DNA of 64,000 nt. Origin: MGIIa-K1 sp964577145 (GTDB taxonomy: Archaea; Thermoplasmatota; Poseidoniia; Poseidoniales; Poseidoniaceae). Under the pieces are notes generated by a model that did no database searches, was not told the DNA's origin, and worked only from the letters and a program-made list of their open reading frames with translations. Shown here piece by piece: positions 25,401 to 33,815 of this stretch. The translations under genes and the position numbers were made by a program. The DNA lies in the NCBI GenBank assembly GCA_964577145.1, contig CAZNXM010000002.1, positions 1 through 64,000 of the forward strand, given 5' to 3'. The stretch's first letter is position 1; each line of letters starts with the position of its first letter.

Positions 25401-26657
25401 TCAAGGCCACTGAACTCGAGGCCACTCGTCCTCATCACCATGCTGCCACGATAAGGTACAGAGTACTCTTTCCATTTCATCCTTGGTTTTGAGGTCCCGT
25501 TCTATCTGAATTCGATGTAACCAGTCTTTGAGTCGGCCCAGCCTTTTACCAGGAATGAGTGCTGTTCGCTCACGGATCCAATCTCCATCGACCAGGCATT
25601 TTACCTCAGCAGGAAGGGAAAGGGAACTTTCGATAATACTAGGGTCCCACCCTCGGGCACGAATCATCATTGCATGAGCCTTAACTTCATCTGAAACTAC
25701 CGCTCTATATATTCTAACCTCGTCGGGATGAGGGGTATTTTCCAATAGGAAATGTAGGTGCTTACTCCGTTTGATAACCCTATTTGGGGCCTTTAGTGAA
25801 CGCAAACTATCTTCCACACCATTACTCGACATCGAGTTCATCAGGATTGCAAGCCTAACTTCGAGGTCGTTATCGCATGCCATTATCCATTCAAATTCAT
25901 CAGGCGTGGGGTCACATCCTAGTATTCTTTGAATAATACCGTCATTTGTCATTTTCAGAAGAACACTGCTCGCATGCTCACCGACGATAATTCGAGTAAG
26001 TTCTTGCCATATCCTTTCAACAGAGACATGGGATAACATATGCTTGCAGTCGAGCAATGCAGCACTCAACTCATGATCAGGCAGCCAAATACCTGCATTA
26101 CCTCTGTCCATGAAACGATAAGCGCGCATTATTCGCAAACCATCCTCTGAAAGTCGTCGTGAGGCGTCCCCTACAGCTCTCAATACTCCTCTATCGAGGT
26201 CATTCCTTCCATCGAATGGGTCGTGAAGCATTTCTCTCGCAACATCATATGCCATTGCATTCATGGTAAAATCACGGCGAGATAGGTCAACAGTGAGGCT
26301 ATCTCCCCACTCAACCTCGTCTGGCCTGCGACCATCGCCATAGGAACCCTCGGTTCTCAAGGTAGTCACCTCAAAGAATTCTTCATCATTCCTGACGGTT
26401 ATTGTGCCAAACTTTTCACCGGTGGGAATATGGTCTTCGAAAATCGCCATCACCTCATCAGGTCGTGCATTTGTAGTAAGGTCAAATTCGTGCGGACCGA
26501 TTCCTAAAATCGCATCTCTAACCGCCCCACCTACGACCCAAACGCCAAATCCTTCTTTGGCAAAAGTATTGAGTACAGCTGAAAGATTTGCACTCGGTTC
26601 AATCAATCCAGGTATGCTTATTGCGGGAGAATCTGCAATCAGGCCAGCGTCTAGCAT
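25401..26657 (-). CDS. Class II (bacterial-type) tRNA nucleotidyltransferase / poly(A) polymerase family
   Basis: The 418-residue protein carries the class II signatures in order: VWVVGGAVRDAILG (motif A), EFDLTTNARPDEV (metal site, with glutamate in place of the first aspartate), LSRRDFTMNAMAYD (motif B), DPFDGRNDLDRGVLRAVG (motif C) and RLSEDGLRIMRAYRF (motif D). These match the CCA-adding and poly(A) polymerase family of bacteria and eukaryotes. Archaea normally use unrelated class I enzymes, so this gene looks horizontally acquired. It may add or repair CCA, or act as a poly(A) polymerase. GGGGAGAAGG precedes the ATG. It is divergent from the SerK-like gene. Confidence 0.88.
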   Translation of the reverse strand: MLDAGLIADSPAISIPGLIEPSANLSAVLNTFAKEGFGVWVVGGAVRDAILGIGPHEFDLTTNARPDEVMAIFEDHIPTGEKFGTITVRNDEEFFEVTTLRTEGSYGDGRRPDEVEWGDSLTVDLSRRDFTMNAMAYDVAREMLHDPFDGRNDLDRGVLRAVGDASRRLSEDGLRIMRAYRFMDRGNAGIWLPDHELSAALLDCKHMLSHVSVERIWQELTRIIVGEHASSVLLKMTNDGIIQRILGCDPTPDEFEWIMACDNDLEVRLAILMNSMSSNGVEDSLRSLKAPNRVIKRSKHLHFLLENTPHPDEVRIYRAVVSDEVKAHAMMIRARGWDPSIIESSLSLPAEVKCLVDGDWIRERTALIPGKRLGRLKDWLHRIQIERDLKTKDEMERVLCTLSWQHGDEDEWPRVQWP

Positions 26658-26729
26658 CCTTCTCCCCCTTTCACCCTCGCGCTCAACCTTTCCAAAGCAT
26701 TATCCCAATCCTTCACTCGCCAGAGGACC

Positions 26730-27149
26730 ATGTCGTGGGAAGAATCCGATGTCGAACTGGTGCCTTTGGCTTGGTTGAAACCTCATGAAGAAATAAAAAT
26801 TAGGAATCGCGACAAATTACTCGATATGACAATACGATGGGGAGGATATACCAAACCCTTACTCGTCGATAGAGTGACCGGTTCGATTCTCGATGGGCAT
26901 CATCGTTGGTCTATCGCTATCGAACTTGGACTTGCTAGAATTCCAGTAATTCTAATCGATTATCTTGAGGATGATAGTATCACAGTAGATGTATGGCCTG
27001 GATGTGGTCTTGAGAGTTTGTCCAAACAAGAAGTAATTGAGATGAGTCTATCCGATTCAGTATTTCCACCAAAGACAAGCAAGCACAGTATTTCTAATCA
27101 CTTACCACCAATCCATGTACTCCTTGAGGAATTAGAGAGGTCAGAGTAA
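26730..27149 (+). CDS. SerK-like ParB/Srx-fold protein, possible ADP-dependent serine kinase
   Basis: The 139-residue protein has LVPLAWLKPHEE, then GGYTKPLLVDRVTGSILDGH with HRWSIAIELGLARIPVI and DYLEDDSITVDVW. The KPHE and DGHHRW motifs and the spacing resemble the Thermococcus kodakarensis free serine kinase SerK, where the glutamate of KPHE (E30 there, E20 here) is catalytic. SerK makes O-phosphoserine from serine, feeding cysteine synthesis. A general ParB-like fold without kinase activity remains possible. A weak AGAGGA precedes the ATG. It overlaps the convergent M61 peptidase gene by 9 bases. Confidence 0.6.
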   Translation: MSWEESDVELVPLAWLKPHEEIKIRNRDKLLDMTIRWGGYTKPLLVDRVTGSILDGHHRWSIAIELGLARIPVILIDYLEDDSITVDVWPGCGLESLSKQEVIEMSLSDSVFPPKTSKHSISNHLPPIHVLLEELERSE

Positions 27150-28907
27150 CAATTCTCTTCTTCGCATAGAGCATTTGATAGCCTTCCAGATTCGATTACC
27201 TTCTCCCTTCACCTTTACAGTATGTTCCGGATGAGCAATTGGTGTGACTTCAACCTCCTGAAGCACTCCTTCTCTCGATAGGGTTAGGCTAACTGGAGTA
27301 TTGGCTGAACCATGTATAGCAGCATTAATTTCTTTGTAAGAAGTCACACGTAGTCCATCGATTGCAATGATCTCATCTCCGGTGTGAACCTTCTGCCTAC
27401 ATGGTGAACCGGTTAGATGGGTTCGAACCTTTGTACGACCTTGGGAATTAGACATTTTCAACCCAAGCCACGCACCTTTACGTTCCTTTTCTCTAACCAA
27501 TTCCATACCAAGGGTTGTAAATGCTGCAAGCACATCAGGAGCCTTTCTTTCGCTGACCAAAGAATCTAGCATCTTGCCGAGGTTTCGTCCTCCAGCAGTA
27601 TTGACCAAAGCCTTCCTAATATCGGCATATTTCACCCCTTCTTTCATCGAACCCAGTCGGAATTCGTTGTATAGAGAAACCATGACATCATCAAGCCCAC
27701 TCATTCCTTTAGAGCGCTTTCGCAATTCGACATCTAGGCAGAAAATCGCCATTTCTCCTTCCAAATAATATGAGATTTGCACCTCACGACTGTAGGAATT
27801 TGGACGGTATAGATGAATCCATGAATCATGACTTGATTCCATTAGAGATTCATGCTCCATACCATTGCGGTCAAAATGGCGATTCATCTTCCTCATCCAA
27901 TCCTTATTCCAGTCACTGTCCGTCCAAGCACCACTTCTGAGGCAAATGATGTCTCCAAGCCATGAGGTAAGTCCTTCAAACCACCACAAGAGGTCGGTAT
28001 GGACCTCTTTTTGCAGGTCGTAATTGAGGAAATTTTGCGGGCGCAATTGCTTAACATTCCATTGATGTAGGAATTCATGACTGAATAAACTCACAAGGTC
28101 CCGCCATTCCTCTTCATTACCTTCTTGCATACATTTCCTAGGCATCATAGATGTCTGACTGCGAAGATGTTCTAGGCCACCCCGGCCAGAATCAGTCAAG
28201 TGCAATACAGTCCAGTATTCCTTCCAATCGGGGACCCCGAATAGCCCAAAGTGCTCTTCGATGATGAGAGTAGCAGCTTCAATGAACCGATCAATAGATT
28301 TCTGTGGGGTGCTGAATCCACCTGAATCCCAGAGTTTTAGATGTTGAGTAGTACCCATGACCTCCCATGAAATCATCTCGTTAGCATTTGATTCCATTAT
28401 TCCGTCAAGAAGTTCATCTCTTCCGTTTGCGGTCCAATGGCCTTCCTTCCCAGGGTGTTGAGTTGCCGTGGTCCAACCATCAGGGCAATCAAGGGTAATA
28501 GAGTGGGTTAGTTCTAGTCTGCCAGCCTCTATTCCGCGTGTCGGTAATACCCACGTATAAGGCGGCATCAGGTGTAGATGTGTGACATCTAGATGATTGG
28601 CTCGGCATGTCATTTCAGCAGCGAGAACCCGATAAGTAAGTACTACCTTGCTTGCAGTACTAATACCGCGAACACGAATGCCATCTACTTCGAATCGTTC
28701 GACCATTATGTCAACGCCATCCGCTGTACAAGATAGGTCTGTTAGATGTTGCATGGGCTCTCTGATAAGATATGAACCAGGGATCCATCTGGGAAATCTG
28801 CATTCAAGAATATTTTCTGTAAATGGGCCCTCAATTATGACACTAACACCGAGCCTTCGGCTCTCTCCTGCAGTCGCATCAGCGTGGAAAGTCAGACCTG
28901 AATTCAT
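27141..28907 (-). CDS. M61 glycyl aminopeptidase-type metallopeptidase with PDZ domain
   Basis: The 588-residue protein has the M61 N-terminal beta domain (FPRWIPGSYLIREP), then the thermolysin-like catalytic motif SHEFLHQWNVKQLRP with H277, E278 and H281, and a C-terminal PDZ domain near 485-560 (GDEIIAIDGLRVTSYKEINA). M61 enzymes remove or cleave at small N-terminal residues. No signal peptide is seen, so it is probably cytoplasmic. It overlaps the HEAT-repeat gene upstream by 4 bases, so coupling is likely, and follows a PCMT-like gene in the same run. Confidence 0.9.
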   Translation of the reverse strand: MNSGLTFHADATAGESRRLGVSVIIEGPFTENILECRFPRWIPGSYLIREPMQHLTDLSCTADGVDIMVERFEVDGIRVRGISTASKVVLTYRVLAAEMTCRANHLDVTHLHLMPPYTWVLPTRGIEAGRLELTHSITLDCPDGWTTATQHPGKEGHWTANGRDELLDGIMESNANEMISWEVMGTTQHLKLWDSGGFSTPQKSIDRFIEAATLIIEEHFGLFGVPDWKEYWTVLHLTDSGRGGLEHLRSQTSMMPRKCMQEGNEEEWRDLVSLFSHEFLHQWNVKQLRPQNFLNYDLQKEVHTDLLWWFEGLTSWLGDIICLRSGAWTDSDWNKDWMRKMNRHFDRNGMEHESLMESSHDSWIHLYRPNSYSREVQISYYLEGEMAIFCLDVELRKRSKGMSGLDDVMVSLYNEFRLGSMKEGVKYADIRKALVNTAGGRNLGKMLDSLVSERKAPDVLAAFTTLGMELVREKERKGAWLGLKMSNSQGRTKVRTHLTGSPCRQKVHTGDEIIAIDGLRVTSYKEINAAIHGSANTPVSLTLSREGVLQEVEVTPIAHPEHTVKVKGEGNRIWKAIKCSMRRRELLL

Positions 28908-29872
28908 ACTCGCTCGCCCGACAACTCAGATACGGCGGCTGATAGGTTGTTCGCTGCGAGCCTTACGAGCGCAGAATCATCTTCGGTAAGAATTGCGAGT
29001 TTATTTACATCGATTTTCGGCCTTCCACTCATTTGTTCAAGTAATTTGGACCTTATTCGCGCATCTACATTGGTATCGGCAATCAAACGCCAGCGTAGTT
29101 TAGTCGATCGTGGGTCATGTCGAGAGCGAAGCCAACGTATGATAATCTCAGGAGATGTAGTGGCGACTAATTCAACACGCTCATCGACATCTTTGGTAAC
29201 TATTCTCAACTGGTCAGCAATTGCCTTACGCACCTTGGGGTTGGAATCCTTACATGCTTTGGCAAGTAACTTGCCTCCTTGTTCAACCGTCATTGCTGCT
29301 GCGAGAGAACGTAATGATGGGTCACTGGTTCCGAGAGCCTTTGTCAAGGTGCTTTCTTTTACTGCAAGTCCCTCCCTAGAAGCAGTTGCTAGTGCTGTTC
29401 TGCGAACCGATGAGTGACCATCTTCCATGAGCATTGAAATGATGTCTGAGTCCTTGCTGAACTCACCTGCAATCATCCGAACTGAATGGTGACTATCTCC
29501 TGCCATCTCTTCAACCATTTTACTATCATCAGATAGAGCTCGTGCTGCAAAACTTCGAGTGGTCCAATCCTCGGACTGGAAAAGTGTAGTTGCTATTTCC
29601 GTATCTCCAATCTCTGAACACAGTTCTGCAGCGACTCTTTGGCATTCTTTATCTCCTTCAACTAAGGCTTCAAGGTCAGAGGAATTCTTTGCCCATTTCC
29701 TATGGGCATCTAGGGCCTTTGTTCTAAACCAGGGGTCCTTATCTTCTAAAAGTGGAACGAATGCAGGTAATGCAGTAGGGGAATCAATGTCGAATAAGGC
29801 CCTAAGTGCACGCCTTCTTGTACGCACATCCTTATTCTTCAGTCTAGATATTTCGCTATTGATACTCGACAC
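28904..29872 (-). CDS. HEAT-repeat protein
   Basis: The 322-residue product consists of about nine two-helix repeats such as DVRTRRRALRALFDIDSP, DPWFRTKALDAHRKW, SSVRRTALATASREG and NPKVRKAIADQLRI, the pattern of HEAT or PBS-lyase HEAT-like repeats. It has no catalytic residues and probably acts as a scaffold for a partner, possibly the adjacent M61 peptidase or PCMT-like protein. The GTG start at 29872 lies 9 bases after the PCMT-like stop. No signal peptide is seen. Confidence 0.85.
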   Translation of the reverse strand: MSSINSEISRLKNKDVRTRRRALRALFDIDSPTALPAFVPLLEDKDPWFRTKALDAHRKWAKNSSDLEALVEGDKECQRVAAELCSEIGDTEIATTLFQSEDWTTRSFAARALSDDSKMVEEMAGDSHHSVRMIAGEFSKDSDIISMLMEDGHSSVRRTALATASREGLAVKESTLTKALGTSDPSLRSLAAAMTVEQGGKLLAKACKDSNPKVRKAIADQLRIVTKDVDERVELVATTSPEIIIRWLRSRHDPRSTKLRWRLIADTNVDARIRSKLLEQMSGRPKIDVNKLAILTEDDSALVRLAANNLSAAVSELSGERV

Positions 29873-29881
29873 AGAATCACC

Positions 29882-30844
29882 TTACGGAATGAAGTCAGAA
29901 TGGCCGGTAGTATCCTCTTCAGAATCAGGAGCGCCCGGTGATGCAAGGCGTGCTTCAACCATCATTTGAACCATCGGCCAGATTCTCAAGAACCATGCTC
30001 CTTCTTCCATCATCAAGCGTACCATTGGGTGTTCGCGTGGGTCATCTAATTCCTCTGGAGGCGGAAGGTCGTCAGGTAGGTGGCGTAATTCAGCAATTAA
30101 ATCACCAAGACGGGAGGTTTCTTCCTCGTCGACCATGCCGAGTTCTTCAAGCAAAAGAGTTGCATTTTCGATTAACTCAGCCATCTCTTCAGGTGAGGGC
30201 GTTCCAAATACGGTATCCTCAATGTTTACAGGTCCGAAAATCACACCTCCGAGGTCAGTTTCAAGATTTATTTCACCTTGTTTTTCAATCTTGATCAATC
30301 GTTGCCCATCCCTATCTCCTATCGGAGCAATTGCAAAGCCCCCATCACAGAGGCCTTCGGATAACCATGTAGGTAGTTCACTAATTTGTCCTGTCACTAG
30401 TACACGATTGAGCGAAGGTAAGGTACAATCCGGAGTATCTTCAATCACGTGGCAAGACACGGTTGGATAACCACGTAAGGTGTTTGAAAGATGCGTAATC
30501 ACATCGATAGATGGGTCAAGAACGGTTACATGTCCTTCTTCGCCAATAACATGAGCGATTAATGCACAGATGTATCCTCCCTTTGCACCATATACTACCA
30601 CTTCTTGCCCAGTGTCCAATTCCAGATGATGGAGTAATGTGGCAATCATATGTGGTGCTGAGATGGTTTTCACGCCACCATTTTCAATTTCAAGAAATAC
30701 TACTGGACGGTCGTGATAGAATCCATCACAATCAAAATCAGTAAAATCACAAATATCAACGGACTTCATTGCATTTGCCACTTCAGGAGGAACATGAATC
30801 CCGGCTCCGATGAGGCGCCCAATGAGTTCGTCTACCTCACCCAT
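29882..30844 (-). CDS. Protein-L-isoaspartate methyltransferase-like protein with altered SAM motif
   Basis: The 320-residue protein contains the PCMT signature TISAPHMIATLLHHLEL (about 60-76) followed by a Rossmann-like strand VVVYGAKGGYICALIAHVIG and VTVLDPS. In PCMT the SAM motif is EIGTGSGY; here it is VYGAKGGY (84-91), so the second glycine is lysine and the acidic residue is lost. A helical acidic extension of about 110 residues follows, making it longer than the family norm of about 215. It could repair isoaspartate or be a non-catalytic relative. No ribosome binding site is seen. It heads a run with the HEAT and M61 genes. Confidence 0.65.
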   Translation of the reverse strand: MGEVDELIGRLIGAGIHVPPEVANAMKSVDICDFTDFDCDGFYHDRPVVFLEIENGGVKTISAPHMIATLLHHLELDTGQEVVVYGAKGGYICALIAHVIGEEGHVTVLDPSIDVITHLSNTLRGYPTVSCHVIEDTPDCTLPSLNRVLVTGQISELPTWLSEGLCDGGFAIAPIGDRDGQRLIKIEKQGEINLETDLGGVIFGPVNIEDTVFGTPSPEEMAELIENATLLLEELGMVDEEETSRLGDLIAELRHLPDDLPPPEELDDPREHPMVRLMMEEGAWFLRIWPMVQMMVEARLASPGAPDSEEDTTGHSDFIP

Positions 30845-30949
30845 GCGCAGACACAGTGGCTCGCCATTTGTAAAGGTGGGCTATTAGAAATCAATATCGA
30901 GCATGTCATTAACAGAGAGATTTTCTTCATCCATTCGTACCGGCATTAG

Positions 30950-31639
30950 TCAAGAACCCTTGTTGGTGATAACGAGTACCCCCAACAATAGCCCCGCAAT
31001 TGCTCCCACTGCAGCAAGAATAGAATCCCCGTTAGAAATGGAAGAGAAACCAATTGCTCCTAGTACCATTAATGGGGGACAAATCATCATCGACCTTGTG
31101 ATTACAATCCCCCTGTCCAATATTTGAGGGGTGGAAATGGTGATGGTTTTGGTTCTACGTTGAATCCGGGTTGGTGAAATCTTTTCCTCAACCATGGAAA
31201 GAATACGATCCCTTAGGCTGGATTCACTTCTTGAAAATCTGAAAATCACTCGGATGGAATCGGCCATCTGCAAAGACTTCTCCATAATCAATAATGGATT
31301 TTCTGAATCGGATAATGAAACCGAGACTCCGAGCCCATCCCCTCTGATATGAGATAGGGTTCTCCAGCCTCCAACCCCCTCATTATATGGCTCTAAAGCT
31401 GCTCTCATAGCCGCAACATCCTCTTCGGTATCTGGCCTACCGCGCCTCCTACCCTTTGCCAGCAGAGGTGTCAGAAATATCGCACTGACCACAATTGTAA
31501 GAGCCCAAAGTATTGCAGCCATTATCAGTGCATTATCATCGAAGGTTACAGCAACTCCAACTGCTAACATGAATCCAGCGTATAGTCCAAGAACGCTAGC
31601 GGCGGAAAGGCCGCGACGAAAGCCAACCTTCTCCTCCAT
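30950..31639 (-). CDS. Hypothetical membrane protein with two hydrophobic pairs
   Basis: The family is not recognised. The 229-residue protein has two membrane segments at about 14-60 (SVLGLYAGFMLAVGVAV, then ALTIVVSAIFLTPLLA), a cytoplasmic central region of about 120 residues with mixed strands and helices, and two segments at the C-terminus (MMICPPLMVLGAIGF, then ILAAVGAIAGLLLGVLV). It is transcribed toward the PCMT-like gene with about 105 bases between. It is divergent from the DUF2085 gene. Confidence 0.6.
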   Translation of the reverse strand: MEEKVGFRRGLSAASVLGLYAGFMLAVGVAVTFDDNALIMAAILWALTIVVSAIFLTPLLAKGRRRGRPDTEEDVAAMRAALEPYNEGVGGWRTLSHIRGDGLGVSVSLSDSENPLLIMEKSLQMADSIRVIFRFSRSESSLRDRILSMVEEKISPTRIQRRTKTITISTPQILDRGIVITRSMMICPPLMVLGAIGFSSISNGDSILAAVGAIAGLLLGVLVITNKGS

Positions 31640-31659
31640 GATTCCATGCAGATTAATCC

Positions 31660-32457
31660 ATGCAAAAACATATGCCCTACACTTGTCATAGATGTTTCAT
31701 GGAGCGCAACGGTCTTGAGAGCCGAAGTCGTGATTCAAAGGTAGGCAACTGGGTAGGGGGTATTGCGACCTTCTTCCTTGTATCCTTTTTTTTGGTACCT
31801 TTTTACCTTCCAGCAGGCACAGTTCCAGAACTTTCAGGTCGTGCAAATTCATTTGATTATGCCAATGAAGATTCGTGGGGTAATGTTCAACTTGATGAGC
31901 ACAATGGAATTGGGCATAATCAATCCGAGCACGGCACTTTTGCTTGGAGTGATTTAGATTTTTATGCTGCATTCGTTTATGCATTTGGAGATCTAAATTG
32001 TCATAATAAACACGAGAGGTCATGGTTCATCAATGATAATCAGATGGCGGTTTGTGTGAGAGATATTGGGATTTTCCTTGGATTCGCAGTGGGCGGATTC
32101 GTCTTTTCAAGACGCGGAGTAAATCGTTGGACAATACGGGATTCCATGCTTTCCATATTCCCTGATGAATGGCTCACAGAAATCTATAGGAAGAATCACC
32201 GAACCCGAGCAGTCCTTGCAATGGTAGCATTGGCTGCAGTGCCAATGGCAATAGATGGATTCACGCAGATGCTCACTTCATACGAGTCTACAGCGACAAT
32301 GAGGTTAATCACAGGTTTACCATTTGGCATATTAGTCGGACTCTATCTTTGTGCTGCATTTTCAGCAAGGCCAAAGAAATTCGATATTGATGCATCTAGG
32401 GTGATATTACCTGGCGGGTCACGCTTCTCTCTAACAAATCCTCCAGAAGAAGAATAA
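31660..32457 (+). CDS. DUF2085 family membrane protein
   Basis: The 265-residue protein contains NCHNKHERSWFINDNQMAVC, followed by VRDIGIFLGFAVGGF, which matches the DUF2085 core (CHQxxxRSFxxxGxQxPVCxRxxGIYxG). Later it has VPMAIDGFTQMLTSYESTAT and RLITGLPFGILVG, another family hallmark. About four membrane segments are present, and an N-terminal CHRC pair might bind metal. DUF2085 proteins are predicted inner-membrane proteins of unknown function. The start may be 31660 or 31672; no ribosome binding site is seen. The spacer to the divergent gene is only 20 bases. Confidence 0.75.
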   Translation: MQKHMPYTCHRCFMERNGLESRSRDSKVGNWVGGIATFFLVSFFLVPFYLPAGTVPELSGRANSFDYANEDSWGNVQLDEHNGIGHNQSEHGTFAWSDLDFYAAFVYAFGDLNCHNKHERSWFINDNQMAVCVRDIGIFLGFAVGGFVFSRRGVNRWTIRDSMLSIFPDEWLTEIYRKNHRTRAVLAMVALAAVPMAIDGFTQMLTSYESTATMRLITGLPFGILVGLYLCAAFSARPKKFDIDASRVILPGGSRFSLTNPPEEE

Positions 32458-33813
32458 TCACTCCGGCGGTCTCATTGACCACCAGACAATCAATTCGGAT
32501 TCATTCTGTGGAACTGGGCAATTCGCATGGCCGCTTGAGATCAGTTTTAGTCGCTCAATGACATGAGCAGTCGCCTTTCTAATCGCAGGCGAGGGGCGGG
32601 TTTTCTGCGAAGTATGAAGAATAGCTGGAAGCGCATCGGCCCAGTCTCCATCCGGCTCACTTCTCCTCCAACTTGCAAGTGCAGTTCGAAAAGGCCACAT
32701 CGCTAAGCAAAGCCGACCATATCCGAGATATGTATTGCGTAATTTGAACATTTGCGCCTCTGCAAAAGGAACGTGATTTTGCTGTCTATGGAGCCAACGT
32801 TCTTGCTCCAGCCACTTCACCAAGCGTTGAGTATGGCGTTTTGTTACTGTTCTTACCGGGCCCAATTGCCGATGCAGACTTGGAACATCAGTGGTATCAG
32901 TAAGTGAGAGTGTGCCAAGAATTGACCATGAAGCATGAGCGATTGGGCGGCTGGGGACATCGGCCTTTCTCGCTCTTACTTCTTCCCAATCGTCTTCTGC
33001 TTTTTTCATCCAATCTGCTGGAGAAATACCTTCAAGCCAATCTTCGAGTAATGAACTATGCTTTACAGGAGACCCAGGGAGTCTTTGTTGAGTTTGAACT
33101 CCTGCAGTTAATCTTCGGAGAAGGTGTCTATCCACTTGGTCCAAGTCTACATTTAGTGGTTCGGTTTTTTTATTGAAAAATGACCGAAGGGCTTCAGAAA
33201 GATTTCGTTCTAATTCATCAAGCCCGCCTTCATTGAGAATCGGTCCGACGATTTTGGTTTTGTTGAATGGAGCCGGGGTCTCAATTTTACCAGATAGAAT
33301 CGATTTGAAACCGGCACGAATTTTCGTTTGAATTTCAGTGGTTTCAAAGTATTCTTGCTTGTTAGAACCAGCCATCCTAAGTGTCCCTGAAGTTATCCGT
33401 TTCATTGCCTTTGCAGGGTCACAGTCAATCCAAATTACTAGGTCTGGAATCATTGCAGCAGCATTCATTTTAGCGATTTGTTCTAGTCCCAATTCCCCTA
33501 CAACTCCTTGATAGATCAATGAGGAGTGAATATTTCTATCTGAAATAACAAGGTCGCCATTGAGCAACTTAGGCCGAATCCATGTATGTGAATGGTCGAC
33601 TCTGTCTGCGGCAAATAATCCAGCTTCTTCCAGAGGAGAGTGGTCGCCCTTACTCACAGCCTTAAGAGCCAGTTTTCCAAGTTCACTATGTCTGCGTGGT
33701 TCGTGGGTAACATGGACGTTTGGAAATGCGAATTTTTTGGCAAGGTCGGCAAGAATTCGAACGGCTTCGCCTTTACCGGAGCCATCGCCCCCTTCTACTG
33801 TTATGAGGTACAT
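32458..33813 (-). CDS. tmk: Thymidylate kinase with long C-terminal extension
   Basis: The first 210 residues of this 451-residue protein form a thymidylate kinase: Walker A VEGGDGSGKGEAV (6-18), a dTMP-binding segment HEPRR, GLFAADRVDHSHTWIRP and the DR motif VISDRNIHSSLIYQG. It phosphorylates dTMP to dTDP. Normal thymidylate kinases end near residue 210. Here about 240 further residues follow, basic, tryptophan-rich and helical, with no family I recognise. The ATG at 33813 follows GAGGATTGAGG. It is the last gene of a run after the M28 peptidase and a membrane protein. Confidence 0.85.
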   Translation of the reverse strand: MYLITVEGGDGSGKGEAVRILADLAKKFAFPNVHVTHEPRRHSELGKLALKAVSKGDHSPLEEAGLFAADRVDHSHTWIRPKLLNGDLVISDRNIHSSLIYQGVVGELGLEQIAKMNAAAMIPDLVIWIDCDPAKAMKRITSGTLRMAGSNKQEYFETTEIQTKIRAGFKSILSGKIETPAPFNKTKIVGPILNEGGLDELERNLSEALRSFFNKKTEPLNVDLDQVDRHLLRRLTAGVQTQQRLPGSPVKHSSLLEDWLEGISPADWMKKAEDDWEEVRARKADVPSRPIAHASWSILGTLSLTDTTDVPSLHRQLGPVRTVTKRHTQRLVKWLEQERWLHRQQNHVPFAEAQMFKLRNTYLGYGRLCLAMWPFRTALASWRRSEPDGDWADALPAILHTSQKTRPSPAIRKATAHVIERLKLISSGHANCPVPQNESELIVWWSMRPPE

Positions 33814-33815
33814 CC

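Noticed and set aside
26730..27149. Plasmid partition ParB and integrated element
   Set aside because: The protein is a single small domain with SerK-like residues, has no helix-turn-helix for parS, and no ParA is nearby.
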